The notes below the pieces were generated by a model. It made no database searches, was not told where the DNA came from, and was given only the letters and a program-made list of their open reading frames with translations. Made by a program: the position numbers and the translations under genes. Shown here piece by piece: positions 42,423 to 52,139 of a stretch of 64,000 nucleotides of DNA; positions within the stretch are counted from its first letter, which is position 1; each line of letters begins with the position of its first letter. This DNA is from Streptomyces sp. DH37 (GTDB taxonomy: Bacteria; Actinomycetota; Actinomycetes; Streptomycetales; Streptomycetaceae), in the NCBI RefSeq assembly GCF_029813835.1, contig NZ_JARVKV010000022.1, positions 21,068-85,067 of the forward strand, given 5' to 3'.

Positions 42423-42776
42423 TTACCTGACGTGGAAACCGTAGACGTGGTAGGTGTCGGCGCCGGTGAAGGGGGCCGACGTGTGGGGCGGGAGCACTGC
42501 GACGTCCCATCCCAGGTTCGTCCTCCAGAAGACGACCACCTCGTGGGCGCCCGAGGAGAAGGAAGTGACACCGCCCTGTTCGAGCGGGACGTTGCCGGGG
42601 CCGGTCCAGCACCGGGCGTGCTCCGTGCCGTTCTCCAGATACGTCACCCTCACAGAATCCGTGCCGGCGCCGCAGTCGATCTCGTCGGTGGCGAAGGCGG
42701 GGGATGCCGGGAGCGCGACGCTCACCGCGACGGCCGTCATGGCGCCCAGCGCCAGTTTCTTGGGTCGGCTCTTCAT
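42423..42776 (-). CDS. Small secreted protein, possibly killer-toxin-like beta/gamma-crystallin fold
   Basis: A 117-residue protein with a Sec signal peptide (MKSRPKKLALGAMTAVAVSV, cleavage near AFA at residue 29). The mature 88 residues are beta-rich with two cysteines (EIDCGAGTD and HARCWTGPGN), Gly and aromatic residues (WRTNLGWDVAV, TYHVYGFHV). The pattern recalls the Streptomyces killer-toxin-like beta/gamma-crystallin proteins and metalloproteinase inhibitors, but I am not sure. Single-gene unit. Confidence 0.7.
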   Translation of the reverse strand: MKSRPKKLALGAMTAVAVSVALPASPAFATDEIDCGAGTDSVRVTYLENGTEHARCWTGPGNVPLEQGGVTSFSSGAHEVVVFWRTNLGWDVAVLPPHTSAPFTGADTYHVYGFHVR

Positions 42777-43071
42777 AGTGCTGCGGTTCCTTCCTGATCA
42801 GAGCTCAGGTGGGACGAAGCTTTGAATGAATTTTCAACCATCAACCAGCTTCAGCGCAGCGTTTCAACGAAATCCCCTCGCGAGCCGGCCGACGGCGGTG
42901 CCTGCGGGTGCCCGCCCGGGCACCGCAGGCCCTCCCCTCGGGGCCCGGTCCGCACAGCGGCGCCTCCCCACCCGGCCGCCCTGGCAGCCCGCCCCCGATC
43001 CCGCCCCCAGACCGGATGGCGAGCCCTGCCCCCGGTAACCGGCACCTACGCGCCGGGCGCAGGAGCGGGGC

Positions 43072-43759
43072 CGTCGTCCTGGGCCGCTGGGTTGCGGCCC
43101 AGGAGGCGTGGCCGTCGTGCAGCCACGCGGTCACCCCGCCTCCGTCGCCGGTCTCGGTGGTGATGTGGACCTCGGGCAGCGGCGCCCGGAGGGCGAACAG
43201 CAGGTGCCCGCCTGCGGTGCCGGTCAGGGGCTGCAATGGGCGGGGGAAGGACCCTTCGGTTTCCAGGGGCTGCCGGTCGCGGATGCGGTCGAAGGGCGTG
43301 CACGGGGCGGCGCCGCGGGCGGGCAGGAGCACCCCCAGTTCCTGCACCCGTCCCGACGCCGAGCACCTGTCGGCGGCGACCGTGAGAGCGACATGGCCGA
43401 GGCGCCCCCAGGGGGTGGCGGTCCGCCTGCCGGGCCGGGTCTGTTCCACTCACGCCCACGGCACCTCCTCGACGGCGTGGATGGTGATCAGTCGGCCCGG
43501 GCCGGCGCGGGCAGCCCGTCGGTGACCTGGGTGACGGTGGCGGCGTCCGGTCCCGGATACACCGCGGCCGCCTACCGCTCGGGCTCGGCGTCGCGCTCCA
43601 CCGCCCGGTAGGCCTCGCCGTCCCAGATCCGCACCCGGCCTGGGGCGAAGCGGTGCCGCGGGCAGGTCTCCGGCACCACGGGGCGGATCCACGGCGACTC
43701 CTCGTCCGGCCACCGCACCGCTGCGGTCAGCTCCCGCACAGGCCTTCTTCGATGTCCAC
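43072..43759 (-). pseudogene. Decayed copy of the PCMT-like methyltransferase
   Basis: Frames on the minus strand repeat pieces of the gene at 20797-21939: AVRWPDEESPWIRPVVPETC, then VEEVPWA, then EQTRPGRRTATPWGRLGHVA and HITTETGDGGGVTAWLHDGH. The segment with the SAM-binding motif is deleted, there is a frameshift after the first codons and another in the middle, and the last 75 residues are lost. It is a paralogue about 22 kb from the intact gene. Confidence 0.9.
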
Positions 43760-43787
43760 GGCTAGCCATACGAGGTCAGGACGTTGG

Positions 43788-44761
43788 TCACGCCGTCTCG
43801 TGGTCGAGCCGCCGGGAGCTGGTCCCGATGGAGGTGTGGGGCCGGTGGCAGTCGTAGTGGATGTTCCAGACGTCGAGAGCCTCGCGGCGTTGGTCTTCTG
43901 ATGTCCAGGTGCGGGCGTACAGGAACTCCTCGGAGATGATCCGGTCGTAGCGCTCCACCTTCCCGTTGTGTGGTGGCGTGTAAGACGTGATCCGCTGGTG
44001 CCGCGAGCCGGGCAGCGCCCGTGGGAAGGCTTCGGCGCGGTGGCGGGCTCCGTTGTCGGTGACGATCCGCTCGATGCGGGTGATGCTGTGGGCCACGAAC
44101 CGCGCACGGGCGCGGTGCATGCACGCGGTCGCAGCAGCTGCTTTCCCGTCAGGCAACGCTTCGGACCAAGCGAGTCGGAAGTAACCGTCAACCGCGGAGT
44201 GCGGGTGGACATGGCCGCCCCGCTTCGTCTTCCTTTGGGAACGTTCGGCTGCCTTGGCCCGGTCGGTTCCTCGGCCGTGGACTGGCCGGCCGCCGCCGTC
44301 GGGGTTCGGCCGGCCTTCTTCACGTCGATGTGGACCATGTGGCCGGGCCGCCGAGCGATGATCTTGCGTGGTTCGCGGTTCGAGGAGCTGTTCGGGTCGA
44401 TGACCGTGCGGCGGTTCAGCCCGAGGGCGGGAAGATGACGAGAGACCGTGCGACGGCTGACCTCGATACCCTCGTCTCGGAGTTCGAAGGCGACCCCCGG
44501 GGGGCGGATCACTTCTGCGTGTGGCAGGTCCTCGGTCCGTGCCACGGCGTACGCAGAGATTGCTGTCGGCCGGTGGTGAGGGGCCGAGGAACGATCCAGG
44601 AGGCCTGGCTCCCCGTCCTGGTGGTAGCGGTTGACCCACCTCGATGCGCACGCACGAGAGATGCCCATCTCGGCGGCCACGTGTGCGATGGGGCGGGTAA
44701 GGCAGCGTTCGACCGGCCGCCGACGGCCTTCGAGGGACAGCGGCGCGTTGCGATGAACCAT
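43788..44761 (-). pseudogene. IS481-family transposase, frameshifted
   Basis: The gene starts MVHRNAPLSLEGRRRPVERC and has PIAHVAAEMGISRACASRWV. It keeps the first catalytic Asp in GHMVHIDVKKAGRTP. A frameshift near 44215-44240 moves the reading to KTKRGGHVHPHSAVDGYFRL, ERIVTDNGARHRAEAFPRAL (second Asp) and SYTPPHNGKVERYDRIISEE (Glu region). Otherwise it is almost full length. Confidence 0.92.
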
Positions 44762-44766
44762 CCGCG

Positions 44767-45582
44767 TCAGCGTGCGCCGGGACGCATCGCAGCCGCGGTG
44801 TCCGCCGCGACGGCCAGCGCGTCGGTGGGCGGTCGGTCGAGCAGTCCCACGAGGTCGGGGCTGGAGCCGCTGAGGAACCCATGGCGGACGCCGGTGGCGA
44901 TCGAGGCGAGCATCGGCGGCTGGAACGGCAGCAGTGCATCGTCCGCGAGGAGGCGGGCGCGGTACTCGCTGAGTCCGATCGTGCGGTGGGCGACATCGAG
45001 GCGTTCGGCGACGTCGCCGGCGGTGATCGGGTCGCCGACCAGGTCGTAGGTCTTGGTGACGTGCGCGGTCGGGTGGCCGGCAACGATGGCTGCGGCCGCG
45101 GCCAGGTCCGCCCGAGCCACCGCGGAGAGAGCGCCATCGCCGAAAGCTGACTCCAGGCCGTCGGGTGTCCACGTCAACAACGCTCCGAAGAGTTCGGCGT
45201 AGAGTCCGTTGCGGAAGATCGTCCACCCGAGGCCGCTGGCCTTGACCAGGTCCTCGGTGGCGCGGTGGGCGAGCGCGAACCCGAGGTGATCCCCGGCGCC
45301 GGTCAGGCTGGTGTAGATCACGTGCGCGACGCCGTCGCGGACCGCGGCGTCGAGAAGGGCCCGGTGCCGAGCGATGACCTGGTCGTCCTCGGCGTATCCG
45401 GCCGAGACCAGGACCAGCGTCGAGACACCGGTGAGGTCCAGGCTGGTGGGGTCGTCGAAGTCCAGGCGGCGCTGCCCGTCGGAGGGTGTTCGGCTGCCAC
45501 CCGCGGCGGGGACCTTCCGGTCGGCCAGCTCCTGGAGCGTGAGGGAGGCGAGCTGTCCGTTCGCGCCGGTCACCATGATCAT
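44767..45582 (-). CDS. NAD(P)-binding oxidoreductase (NmrA/quinone-reductase-like SDR)
   Basis: A 271-residue atypical short-chain dehydrogenase. The dinucleotide-binding motif MVTGANGQLASLTLQEL is at the N-terminus; LVLVSAGYAEDDQVIARHRA, HVIYTSLTGAGDHLGFALAH and WTIFRNGLYAELFGALL follow, as in the QorB/NmrA group that reduces quinones with NADPH. It is divergent from an HxlR regulator 85 bases away, the usual arrangement for redox-responsive quinone reductases, so regulation by that protein is likely. Its stop lies 5 bases from the start of a dead IS481 transposase. Confidence 0.9.
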   Translation of the reverse strand: MIMVTGANGQLASLTLQELADRKVPAAGGSRTPSDGQRRLDFDDPTSLDLTGVSTLVLVSAGYAEDDQVIARHRALLDAAVRDGVAHVIYTSLTGAGDHLGFALAHRATEDLVKASGLGWTIFRNGLYAELFGALLTWTPDGLESAFGDGALSAVARADLAAAAAIVAGHPTAHVTKTYDLVGDPITAGDVAERLDVAHRTIGLSEYRARLLADDALLPFQPPMLASIATGVRHGFLSGSSPDLVGLLDRPPTDALAVAADTAAAMRPGAR

Positions 45583-45667
45583 TGGGGTTCAATCTCCTAC
45601 CGTGGTTCTCTTCAGTGACTACGGCGATCCTGAACCGGCCGCGGTCGGCCCACAAGGAGGCAGTTCC

Positions 45668-46090
45668 ATGTCAGTGAGGCACACCGATGTAACCGCTGGA
45701 CCCGCAGAGCTGGAACCGTGCGGGCAGCCGGACCACCCCGACTGCGGGATCCGCGACGTGCTCGACCGCGTGGGCGACAAGTGGTCGGTCCTCGTGATCG
45801 TCGAGCTTGCGAACGGGGCGCGGCGCTTCCGGCAACTTCAGCGCGCCATCGAGGGAATCTCCCAGCGGATGCTGACACTGACCGTCCGCCGGCTGGAACG
45901 CGACGGGCTGGTGCTTCGGACCGTCTACCCGACCGTGCCCGCCCAGGTCGACTACCGGCTCACCGAGACCGGCGCAAGCCTGACCCACCTCGTCAAGGCA
46001 CTGGCCGACTGGTCACTCGAGCATCGGGACACCATCGCCCACGCCCGCCGGGCTTACGACGCGCAGCATCCCGACAACGAGATCCGATGA
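45668..46090 (+). CDS. HxlR-family transcriptional regulator
   Basis: A 140-residue winged-helix regulator with the HxlR signature CGIRDVLDRVGDKWSVLVIV, RRFRQLQRAIEGISQRMLTL and TVRRLERDGLVLRTVYPTVP then VDYRLTETG. The N-terminal cysteines (residues 17 and 25) could be redox sensors as in QorR/HypR. The ATG follows AAGGAGG at 9 bases. Divergent from the SDR gene and presumably controls it. Confidence 0.93.
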   Translation: MSVRHTDVTAGPAELEPCGQPDHPDCGIRDVLDRVGDKWSVLVIVELANGARRFRQLQRAIEGISQRMLTLTVRRLERDGLVLRTVYPTVPAQVDYRLTETGASLTHLVKALADWSLEHRDTIAHARRAYDAQHPDNEIR

Positions 46091-46179
46091 CCGCCGGCGT
46101 CGACAACGTCATGATCCGCAACAACTAGCAGGACTCCGTCAGGTCTTTCTGTCGGCCGTGTCCGGGGCATGGTGGGTGT

Positions 46180-47337
46180 GTGGACGCGCATGAAGTGAAC
46201 CGTGTACGGGCGGAATTGGCGTTATACGTGGCTGATGTGTTCGCCTCGGTGCCGCGGCGGGACCAGCGACGGCGGGGCGCGTGTTGTCTGCGGGGTCTGA
46301 TGCTGGACGGGCGGCGCACGTCGATCCAGGCCATGGCCGAGCGGCTGCCGAGGGGAACACGCAGGCCCTGCAGCAGTCCGTGAACCAGTCGCCGTGGGAC
46401 CCGCTGCCAGTGCGGCGGCGGATCGCCGAGAAGCTGTACGAGGTGATCGCTCCTGAGATGTGGGCGGTCGGCGACGTGCCGTTTCCCAAGTGCGGTATCG
46501 CGTCGGTGGGGGTGGCCCGGCAGTACTGCGGAGCGGCGGGCAGGCGGGCGAACTGCCAGGTCGCGGTCAGCGTCCACACGGCCACCGACACCGCGTCCTG
46601 CCCGCTGGAGGGGGAGTTGTTCCTGCCTCTGGAGTGGACGGGCGATCGCCAGCGGCGTCGGCGGGCCCGGGTGCTCGACGAGGTCGGGCAGGTGTCCACA
46701 ACGCTCCTGGCGCTGGGGCTGCTGGACCGGCTGGCCGGCCAGGGGCTGATCGTGGCCGATGCCGGCTACGGCCGCTGCGCCTCTCTCCGACTCGCCTTGG
46801 AGGAATGCGGTCGGTCCTATGTCATGGGCGGTCGATCCCAAGGAGATCGCCCGGCCTGGCACCGCAGAGCCGCACCAGCCGGAGTACGGCGGGCTGGGCC
46901 GCCCGCCCTGCCCAGCTACCGCCAGGCCGCCAGACCGCTGACCCCGTCGGTCGACCCTGACACCCGCTTCCAGGAGGTCACTTGGCGGCAGGGCGGCAAG
47001 GGCGCGATGACCTCGCACTTTGCCGTGCTTCAGGTGCGGCCCTCGGGCAAGGAGGCCACCCGCACCGCCCAGGAGCAGGCCGGCGAACGCAGCCGGTGGG
47101 ACGGGAAGCTGCCGCTGCGGACCCTGCCGGTCGAACAGCCACCGGACGCGGCCGAGCCGACCGGCTGCTGGAGGACCGACCTGCCCGCTGCCACCCCGGT
47201 TGCCGACCTGGTGTGGTGGGCGAGGACGCGCTGGCGCATCGAGTACGACTACCGCGAACTCGAGCGCGGGCTCGTCCTGGCCGACCGCACCTGCCAGGAC
47301 GTCGACGTCACCGTCCGCACCACCGCCGCTTACCCCG
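46180..47337 (+). pseudogene. IS701-family transposase with several frameshifts
   Basis: The gene starts VDAHEVNRVRAELALYVADV and has RRDQRRRGACCLRGLMLDGR. It shifts frame near 46360 into QQSVNQSPWDPLPVRRRIAE and SVGVARQYCGAAGRRANCQV, the IS701 catalytic region, with LIVADAGYGRCASLRLAL. It shifts again near 46820 (AVDPKEIARPGTAEPHQPEY) and back, and loses similarity after RTRWRIEYDYRELERGL. At least three lesions, so it is dead. Confidence 0.9.
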
Positions 47338-47671
47338 CTCCGAGAGGACGCGGACCGGTGTAGTGGGGCAGCTGGTCGACCGTCATCGGCCTGGGCCGCC
47401 AGATCCAGCCGCGGGCGGCCATGGCCTCCTTCAGCCACGCCGTGACCAGGCGGGACCCCTCTCGGTCGCGGGAGGAACCGGTGCCACCGCCCGCCGGCCG
47501 GCACAACAGCGCTCCCGCCGCCTCGGCCCCGGCATCGCAGGCCGGGCACGGCTCCAGCACGATCGGCTGCCCGTCCTCGCCGTGCTGCGGCATCTGCACA
47601 ACGCTGGCCAGCGCCCCTGCGCACCGCGAACACGGCGGCATCGGTCCGGACACCTCAACTGGTCCATCCAT
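47330..47671 (-). CDS. Small zinc-ribbon-like protein, probably DUF6300 type
   Basis: A protein of about 113 residues with two CxxC pairs (PPCSRCAGAL and EPCPACDAG) 30 residues apart, suggesting a zinc ribbon, then a helical C-terminus (RLVTAWLKEAMAARGWIWRP). I recall small Streptomyces proteins of the DUF6300 family with this look. An ATG at 47671 has GGAAGAG upstream. The last few codons overlap the end of the broken IS701 gene, so the natural C-terminus may be altered. Function unknown. Confidence 0.6.
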   Translation of the reverse strand: MDGPVEVSGPMPPCSRCAGALASVVQMPQHGEDGQPIVLEPCPACDAGAEAAGALLCRPAGGGTGSSRDREGSRLVTAWLKEAMAARGWIWRPRPMTVDQLPHYTGPRPLGAG

Positions 47672-47967
47672 CGCGCACTCTTCCGCCGGTGAGACAGGGA
47701 GAGGCCATCCAAAGCCCGGCAGCCGTGCGCGTCAACCCACGGGCCGCGGCGCAGGGGCCGGGTCCCGGGTCGGTTACGGGTTCCGGGGACCCGGCGCGGT
47801 ATTTCCTCGACCCGGCGGCCAGCCACCGCCGCCGGCGGTGAGGTGATGTTCTTCACCGCTTTCCACTGCATCCCCGCCGATGCCACCGGGCCCGTACGGC
47901 TGGCCGTATCGCCCCGGGGCGGACCCCACCGGTGGCGGAAACCTGCCGGCCGGTGTGCTGGGCCAGG

Positions 47968-48321
47968 ATGGGGGCCGTGGACGCCGACCGATGCAGCCCT
48001 GCCGAAGACCTCCTGTACTGGCGCGGTGACCTGCCCGAGCTTCTCCGGGCGGTCCGGCGGTGCAGGACGCCGACTCCCGCCGTGTTCACCCGCGGCCACG
48101 CCGCCGCCGCGCTGGAGAAGACCCTTGCGGGAGCGGCCGGTCCGGACCAGCTCACCGTCTGGGCTCAGGCGGTGCACTTCGAGGAGGAGGTCGACATCGA
48201 CGAGGAGCACCAGGACCTGCTGACCCGGTTCCTCGTCGAGATCTCCACCCCGGAGCTGTTCGAACCGGTCACCGCCGAGACCTGCCGACGATGGCTGCAC
48301 CGGATACGGACGTCCCCGTGA
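47968..48321 (+). CDS. Conserved hypothetical protein (117 aa)
   Basis: A soluble acidic protein: DLLYWRGDLPELLRAVRRCR, FTRGHAAAALEKTLAGAAGP, AVHFEEEVDIDEEHQDLLTR. It has regular codon use and a compact helical look. The ATG at 47968 or the GTG at 47977 could be the start. I do not recognise the family; no partner gene is nearby. Confidence 0.6.
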   Translation: MGAVDADRCSPAEDLLYWRGDLPELLRAVRRCRTPTPAVFTRGHAAAALEKTLAGAAGPDQLTVWAQAVHFEEEVDIDEEHQDLLTRFLVEISTPELFEPVTAETCRRWLHRIRTSP

Positions 48322-48809
48322 AGCGCGGCGGACCGGTGATCCTGCCCGGCCAGGTGCAGTACCGCCTGCCGGCCCTTCCCGCTGTCGGCCGGTGCGTCGC
48401 ACGCCCCCTGGGAACGCTCTACTCTGCCCGGGTCAGCCGAGGTGCGGCAGCAGCGCCCCCAGGACCTCCTGGCCGAGCGGCTGGAGGAGTCCACCACGCT
48501 GGGGAGGGCGTGGCGCGACACGGACACCGGTAACCCTCCCGAGGGGCTGCCCCAGCATGCGGGGGAGTCGACGTGGTGGGCCCGGACCGGCCGCGTATGG
48601 GCGGGGTGCGTCGAGGGCGCGGCCTCAGACGGTGGTGGTCGCAGGTGCCACCGCCTTCCAGCTCGCCAAGAACCGCAGCATCAAGCGGCCGGGTGCGGTC
48701 GCCGCGTACGGCGTCTCCCTGGGAGCATCCAGTCAGTTCGACCGCGAGCACAGCAGCACGATCACGACCGGAACGAAGACCGCGTGGCGCCACTACATCT
48801 GGGGAAAAA
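48322..48809. other. 490 bases without a supported gene
   Basis: A frame reading TVVVAGATAFQLAKNRSIKR followed by GASSQFDREHSSTI may be the remnant of a membrane or lipoprotein gene, but it has no start. Nothing else is visible. Confidence 0.4.
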
Positions 48810-49385
48810 ATGACAGAGCCTCGGGCAAGTCGGGTGTCTTCTGCTCCTATCAGGCTGCAAGCCCCTCTAGCCTTCCTGGTCTTGCTCTGTGCGGTGGTAC
48901 CGGCAGGGTGCTCCTCCCCGGGAGCGGTGGCTGAGGGCAAGGCCCTGGAGCGTGAGGGCATGCAGTCCAGCGGGGCGGTGGGGAATCTGCACGCCAAGAT
49001 CGGGGAGACGTGGTGGATCGCCCTGCCGGTGCCGTCCAACACCAGCGCCGAGCCGATCGAAATCACGGACGTCGCCGTGGAGCACATCCCGGACGGCATC
49101 AGACTCGTGGAGTACGCCGCGTACGACCGGAACGACACCGAAGGCCTCCCCCTCCTGGCGCGTGCCGGCTCTCCCCACACCCCTGACTTCGCGCGGTTGA
49201 AGAACTACGCGACGAAGCCCGTGAAGGTCGCTGCCCACACCGAAAGCGACATCTTCTACACCGCCAAGGTGAAGATCACCGCCCCGCCCGAGGACACCAT
49301 CCGGCAGTGCCGCTTCGACTACCGGCAAGGCGGGCGCCGGTATACCCAGACGCTCGACTGCGAGGTCGAGCTGAAGACCGGATAG
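48810..49385 (+). CDS. Lipoprotein of unknown function
   Basis: A 191-residue protein with a lipoprotein signal: basic start, hydrophobic core (LQAPLAFLVLLCAVV) and lipobox ending VPAGC with C34. The mature domain is beta-rich, with TWWIALPVPSNTSAEPIEIT and PPEDTIRQCRFDYRQGGRR and a final Cys in TLDCEVELKTG, probably one disulfide. The ATG follows GGGGAAA closely. Not linked to neighbours. Confidence 0.8.
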   Translation: MTEPRASRVSSAPIRLQAPLAFLVLLCAVVPAGCSSPGAVAEGKALEREGMQSSGAVGNLHAKIGETWWIALPVPSNTSAEPIEITDVAVEHIPDGIRLVEYAAYDRNDTEGLPLLARAGSPHTPDFARLKNYATKPVKVAAHTESDIFYTAKVKITAPPEDTIRQCRFDYRQGGRRYTQTLDCEVELKTG

Positions 49386-49693
49386 CCCCGGTCGGCTGCA
49401 CTGGCAACGCGATAGGTGGGGACCTCCGCCCAAGATGCCCTGGACGAAGGGGCAATTGCATTGCCCCTCCTGCCTGGTGCCCCTCTTCACCGCCTCCGGA
49501 TCGGCTTGGTCCACGGGCCGGGCCGACGGCATGCCGTGTTGCGCCCGGTGCGGCGGGGCCTGCCGTGGGTGCTGTCCAAGTACGCGGCAACGCGGATGTT
49601 TGCCCTCCGGTTCCGCGGAAAGCTGATCAACAGGGAACGGACAGTTAATCAATTATACGGAAAAACAACAGATTTCGGCGAAAGGAATGCGTC
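49386..49693. other. Intergenic region with an AT-rich promoter-like patch
   Basis: The last 60 bases (TTAATCAATTATACGG and ACAACAG) are far more AT-rich than the rest of the window and probably carry the promoter of the next gene. A cysteine-rich open frame at 49435-49626 lacks a start site and is not called. Confidence 0.5.
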
Positions 49694-50005
49694 ATGGCGA
49701 CCACCACCTCCGGGGCTCAGGGTGCGTACTACGGCACGAACTCGGACACCACTGCCCGGCACGACGGTGCCGTGCACCGGCCGGGTACCGAGACCAAGGC
49801 GGCGTTCAAGACCACGGAGTTCTTCACCTACCTGGCCGCCGTCGTGGGTGTGCTGATCGCCTCCGCCGCGGTGGGCACCGAGGACGGCCACGGGGACTAC
49901 TTCGCCGCCGACCGCGCCTGGCTCTACATCACTCTCCTCACCATCGGCTACATGATCAGCCGCGGCCTGGCCAAGTCCGGCAGCCGCGCCCGCGACGAGC
50001 GGTGA
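49694..50005 (+). CDS. Small conserved Streptomyces membrane protein (103 aa)
   Basis: A polar N-terminal 40 residues is followed by two membrane helices: TTEFFTYLAAVVGVLIASAA and WLYITLLTIGYMISRGLAKS. The ATG has GAAAGGA upstream. The AT-rich promoter and the strong start suggest good expression. The family is common in Streptomyces as a hypothetical protein; function unknown. Confidence 0.8.
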   Translation: MATTTSGAQGAYYGTNSDTTARHDGAVHRPGTETKAAFKTTEFFTYLAAVVGVLIASAAVGTEDGHGDYFAADRAWLYITLLTIGYMISRGLAKSGSRARDER

Positions 50006-50756
50006 CCCCACTCCCAGGCCGTTGAGGCGCGGCATCCGCGGTCCCGTCCCCATCCGCCGGGGACGGGACTGCGGCACGTCTCACCCTCTACCCACCCAGC
50101 AAGCGGCAAGCGTTTGTCGGCGCCCGCCTCATCCCTTGAAGGCGACAACTGGTGCAACCTGTGAACCTGGCCCTCCTCCACTACGGGCGGAGGTCAGGAT
50201 CAAAGTGAGCAGGACAGCTGTGCGGCCCCGATCCCGGTACCGCTCAAGAGCGCCCCGACGAGTGGTGTGAGTTTGCCGCCCTGAGGACCCGCAGACCGCA
50301 GTCCGCGCAGACGACTCACCAGTGGTTCCTCGGCTCGGAGGCTGGGCCCACCTCGGGGTCGCCGTGCAAGAACTTAGACATCACCAAGTCGCCTGGCCCG
50401 CACGTCCAGGTCACCGAAGTCGGTGGCGTCGGGCGAGCCGATGGCGACGGACGGGGGCCTGCAAGACCGAAAAGTCTTCGCTTCCAGCTCATAGCGGCGC
50501 GCGATACGGCAGATCGGCGACGAGGTCGTTCCTCCCTGCGGAGGGGGCCCGCAGAAGGCCGGGAGATGGTTCCTCTCACCACAACCCCGTGTTCACCGCC
50601 CCGAGAGGGCACCTCCTTTAGCGAGATGCCCAGCGGTCAGGACCTGAACCTGCCGGCAGCACAAGGCCCCAGGGCCATGGGGCCTGTCATCGGGGCCTCG
50701 GGTGGCGGCTCGCGACCGGATGGGGAGCGTTGGCAGGACGGGTGTGGCCAGGGGCG
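50006..50756. other. 750 bases without a recognised gene
   Basis: No frame has both a start signal and protein-like sequence. Confidence 0.45.
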
Positions 50757-51082
50757 ATGACCCGTAGGTAGGACAGGTGGACTCATCCCCAGCGGCCCGC
50801 GTCGGCGCCGCTCTTGGCCTGGCCGTAGGACCAGGCGCTGTCCTTCCAGCACACCTGGTAGAACCGGGCCTTTCGGCAGCAGGTCCAGGCCGGCGTAGCC
50901 GGTGCCCGGCCCGTTGCGCAGGTGCACGGTGGTGAAGGCCGTCACCAGGATGTTGCGGATGCCGTTGTTGCACGCGCTGGATCCGACCGCTGCGGCGATC
51001 GGGGCCGTAGCGACCGCGCCGCCGGTGAGCAAGGCCACGGTGGCCGCGGCGATGGCGGCGGTGAGCTTCCGTAGCCGCTTCA
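50757..51082 (-). pseudogene. Secreted SH3-like domain protein, broken
   Basis: The frame reads LRKLTAAIAAATVALLTGGA (signal peptide), then NGIRNILVTAFTTVHLRNGP, GTGYAGLDLLPKG. This is a bacterial SH3-type domain. A one-base shift then gives RFYQVCWKDSAWSYGQAKSG and GRWG, where a TGA replaces the conserved Trp codon before VHLSYL. The N-terminus is fused in frame to an IS3 orfA remnant. Confidence 0.8.
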
Positions 51083-51257
51083 GCCCTTCATCCCGCTCGT
51101 CCGTGCTCCCACCGATCGGCGCGGTGCTTCCGCCGGCCTCGACGGCCCGGGCCTTCTTGACCCAGCCGCGCTGGCTCTCGGAGCTGATGCCGAACTCGCG
51201 GACGACATCGGTCACCATCCGTCCCGGCGAGAGGGGTTGCTCCGGCTTCACGTACAA
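51083..51257 (-). pseudogene. IS3-family OrfA fragment fused to the SH3-like remnant
   Basis: VTDVVREFGISSESQRGWVK followed by KARAVEAGGSTAPIGG is the helix-turn-helix of IS3-family OrfA. It runs in frame into the signal peptide of the SH3-like gene, an accidental fusion. Confidence 0.75.
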
Positions 51258-51493
51258 GTCGATGTCGGCTCGCTCCAGCCGGCAGGGCTGACTCGGATGG
51301 CGAGGGGGCAGGGGTAGTCGGGCCCAGGATCCGTGTCATGTGCCCGCGGAGCCCCAAGCAGGCAATGACGGCACCGACCGCCGGGCACCCTCCGACCCGA
51401 ACCGGACGGCCGCATCCGGGAAACGCGCAGTGGTTGACGGAGGCGCCGGAAACCGGCCCTCGGCCGGGGTGGCGGATGTGTCATGGTGATCGC

Positions 51494-52036
51494 ATGACGT
51501 GGAACGGTGACGAGTACCAGGCCCGATTCGACCGTATCGCCGCCGAGGGGGAGGATGTCCACGGAGAAGCGGCACTGGTCCGTTCCTTTGCGCCGGCCAC
51601 GGTCCTCGACGCGGGCTGCGGCACCGGGCGGGTAGCCATCGAGCTGGCCCGCCACGGGATCACCGTGGTGGGCGTGGACATCGACGAGTCGATGCTCGCC
51701 ACCGCCCGGCGCCGGGCGCCGGAGATCCGCTGGTACCGGCGCGACCTGGTGGGACTCGATCTCGGGCAGTCGTTCGACGTCGTGGTGATGGCGGGTAACG
51801 TCCCCCTGTTCACTCCGCCGGGGACGGAACCGGCCCTGGTGGCCGGGGCGGCGGGCCACGTCCGGCCGACCGGGCGTCTCGTCGCCGGGTTCTCCCTGGA
51901 CCGTGACTACACACTGGACGACTACGACGCTCACTGCCAGGCGGCGGGGCTCGTCCTCGAAGCCAGGTACGCGACCTGGTCCCGGGACCCCTATGCCGGC
52001 GGGAAGTACGCCGTCTCCGTACACCGCAGGCCTTGA
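51494..52036 (+). CDS. Class I SAM-dependent methyltransferase
   Basis: A 180-residue small methyltransferase. The start TWNGDEYQARFDRIAAEGED is typical of a common Streptomyces type; motif I is TVLDAGCGTGRVAIELARHG, then VVGVDIDESMLATARRRAP, YRRDLVGLDLGQSFDVVVMA and PTGRLVAGFSLDRDYTLDDY. The ribosome site is weak. It is a stand-alone gene; substrate unknown. Confidence 0.88.
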   Translation: MTWNGDEYQARFDRIAAEGEDVHGEAALVRSFAPATVLDAGCGTGRVAIELARHGITVVGVDIDESMLATARRRAPEIRWYRRDLVGLDLGQSFDVVVMAGNVPLFTPPGTEPALVAGAAGHVRPTGRLVAGFSLDRDYTLDDYDAHCQAAGLVLEARYATWSRDPYAGGKYAVSVHRRP

Positions 52037-52139
52037 CCGCCCGCCCCCGGGCCCGCGCCGGTCCTGCCGTCGGCGCCGAGGTGGTCGACAACCTCGGCCA
52101 AGGCCCGCAGCCGCACACCGGAGGCGATGGCGCAGCCGT

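Noticed and set aside
49435..49626. Cysteine-rich short frame (HCPSCLVPLF and CCARCGGACRGCC)
   Set aside because: No start site, and the opposite strand and other frames are equally open. The cysteines probably come from GC-rich codons read out of frame.
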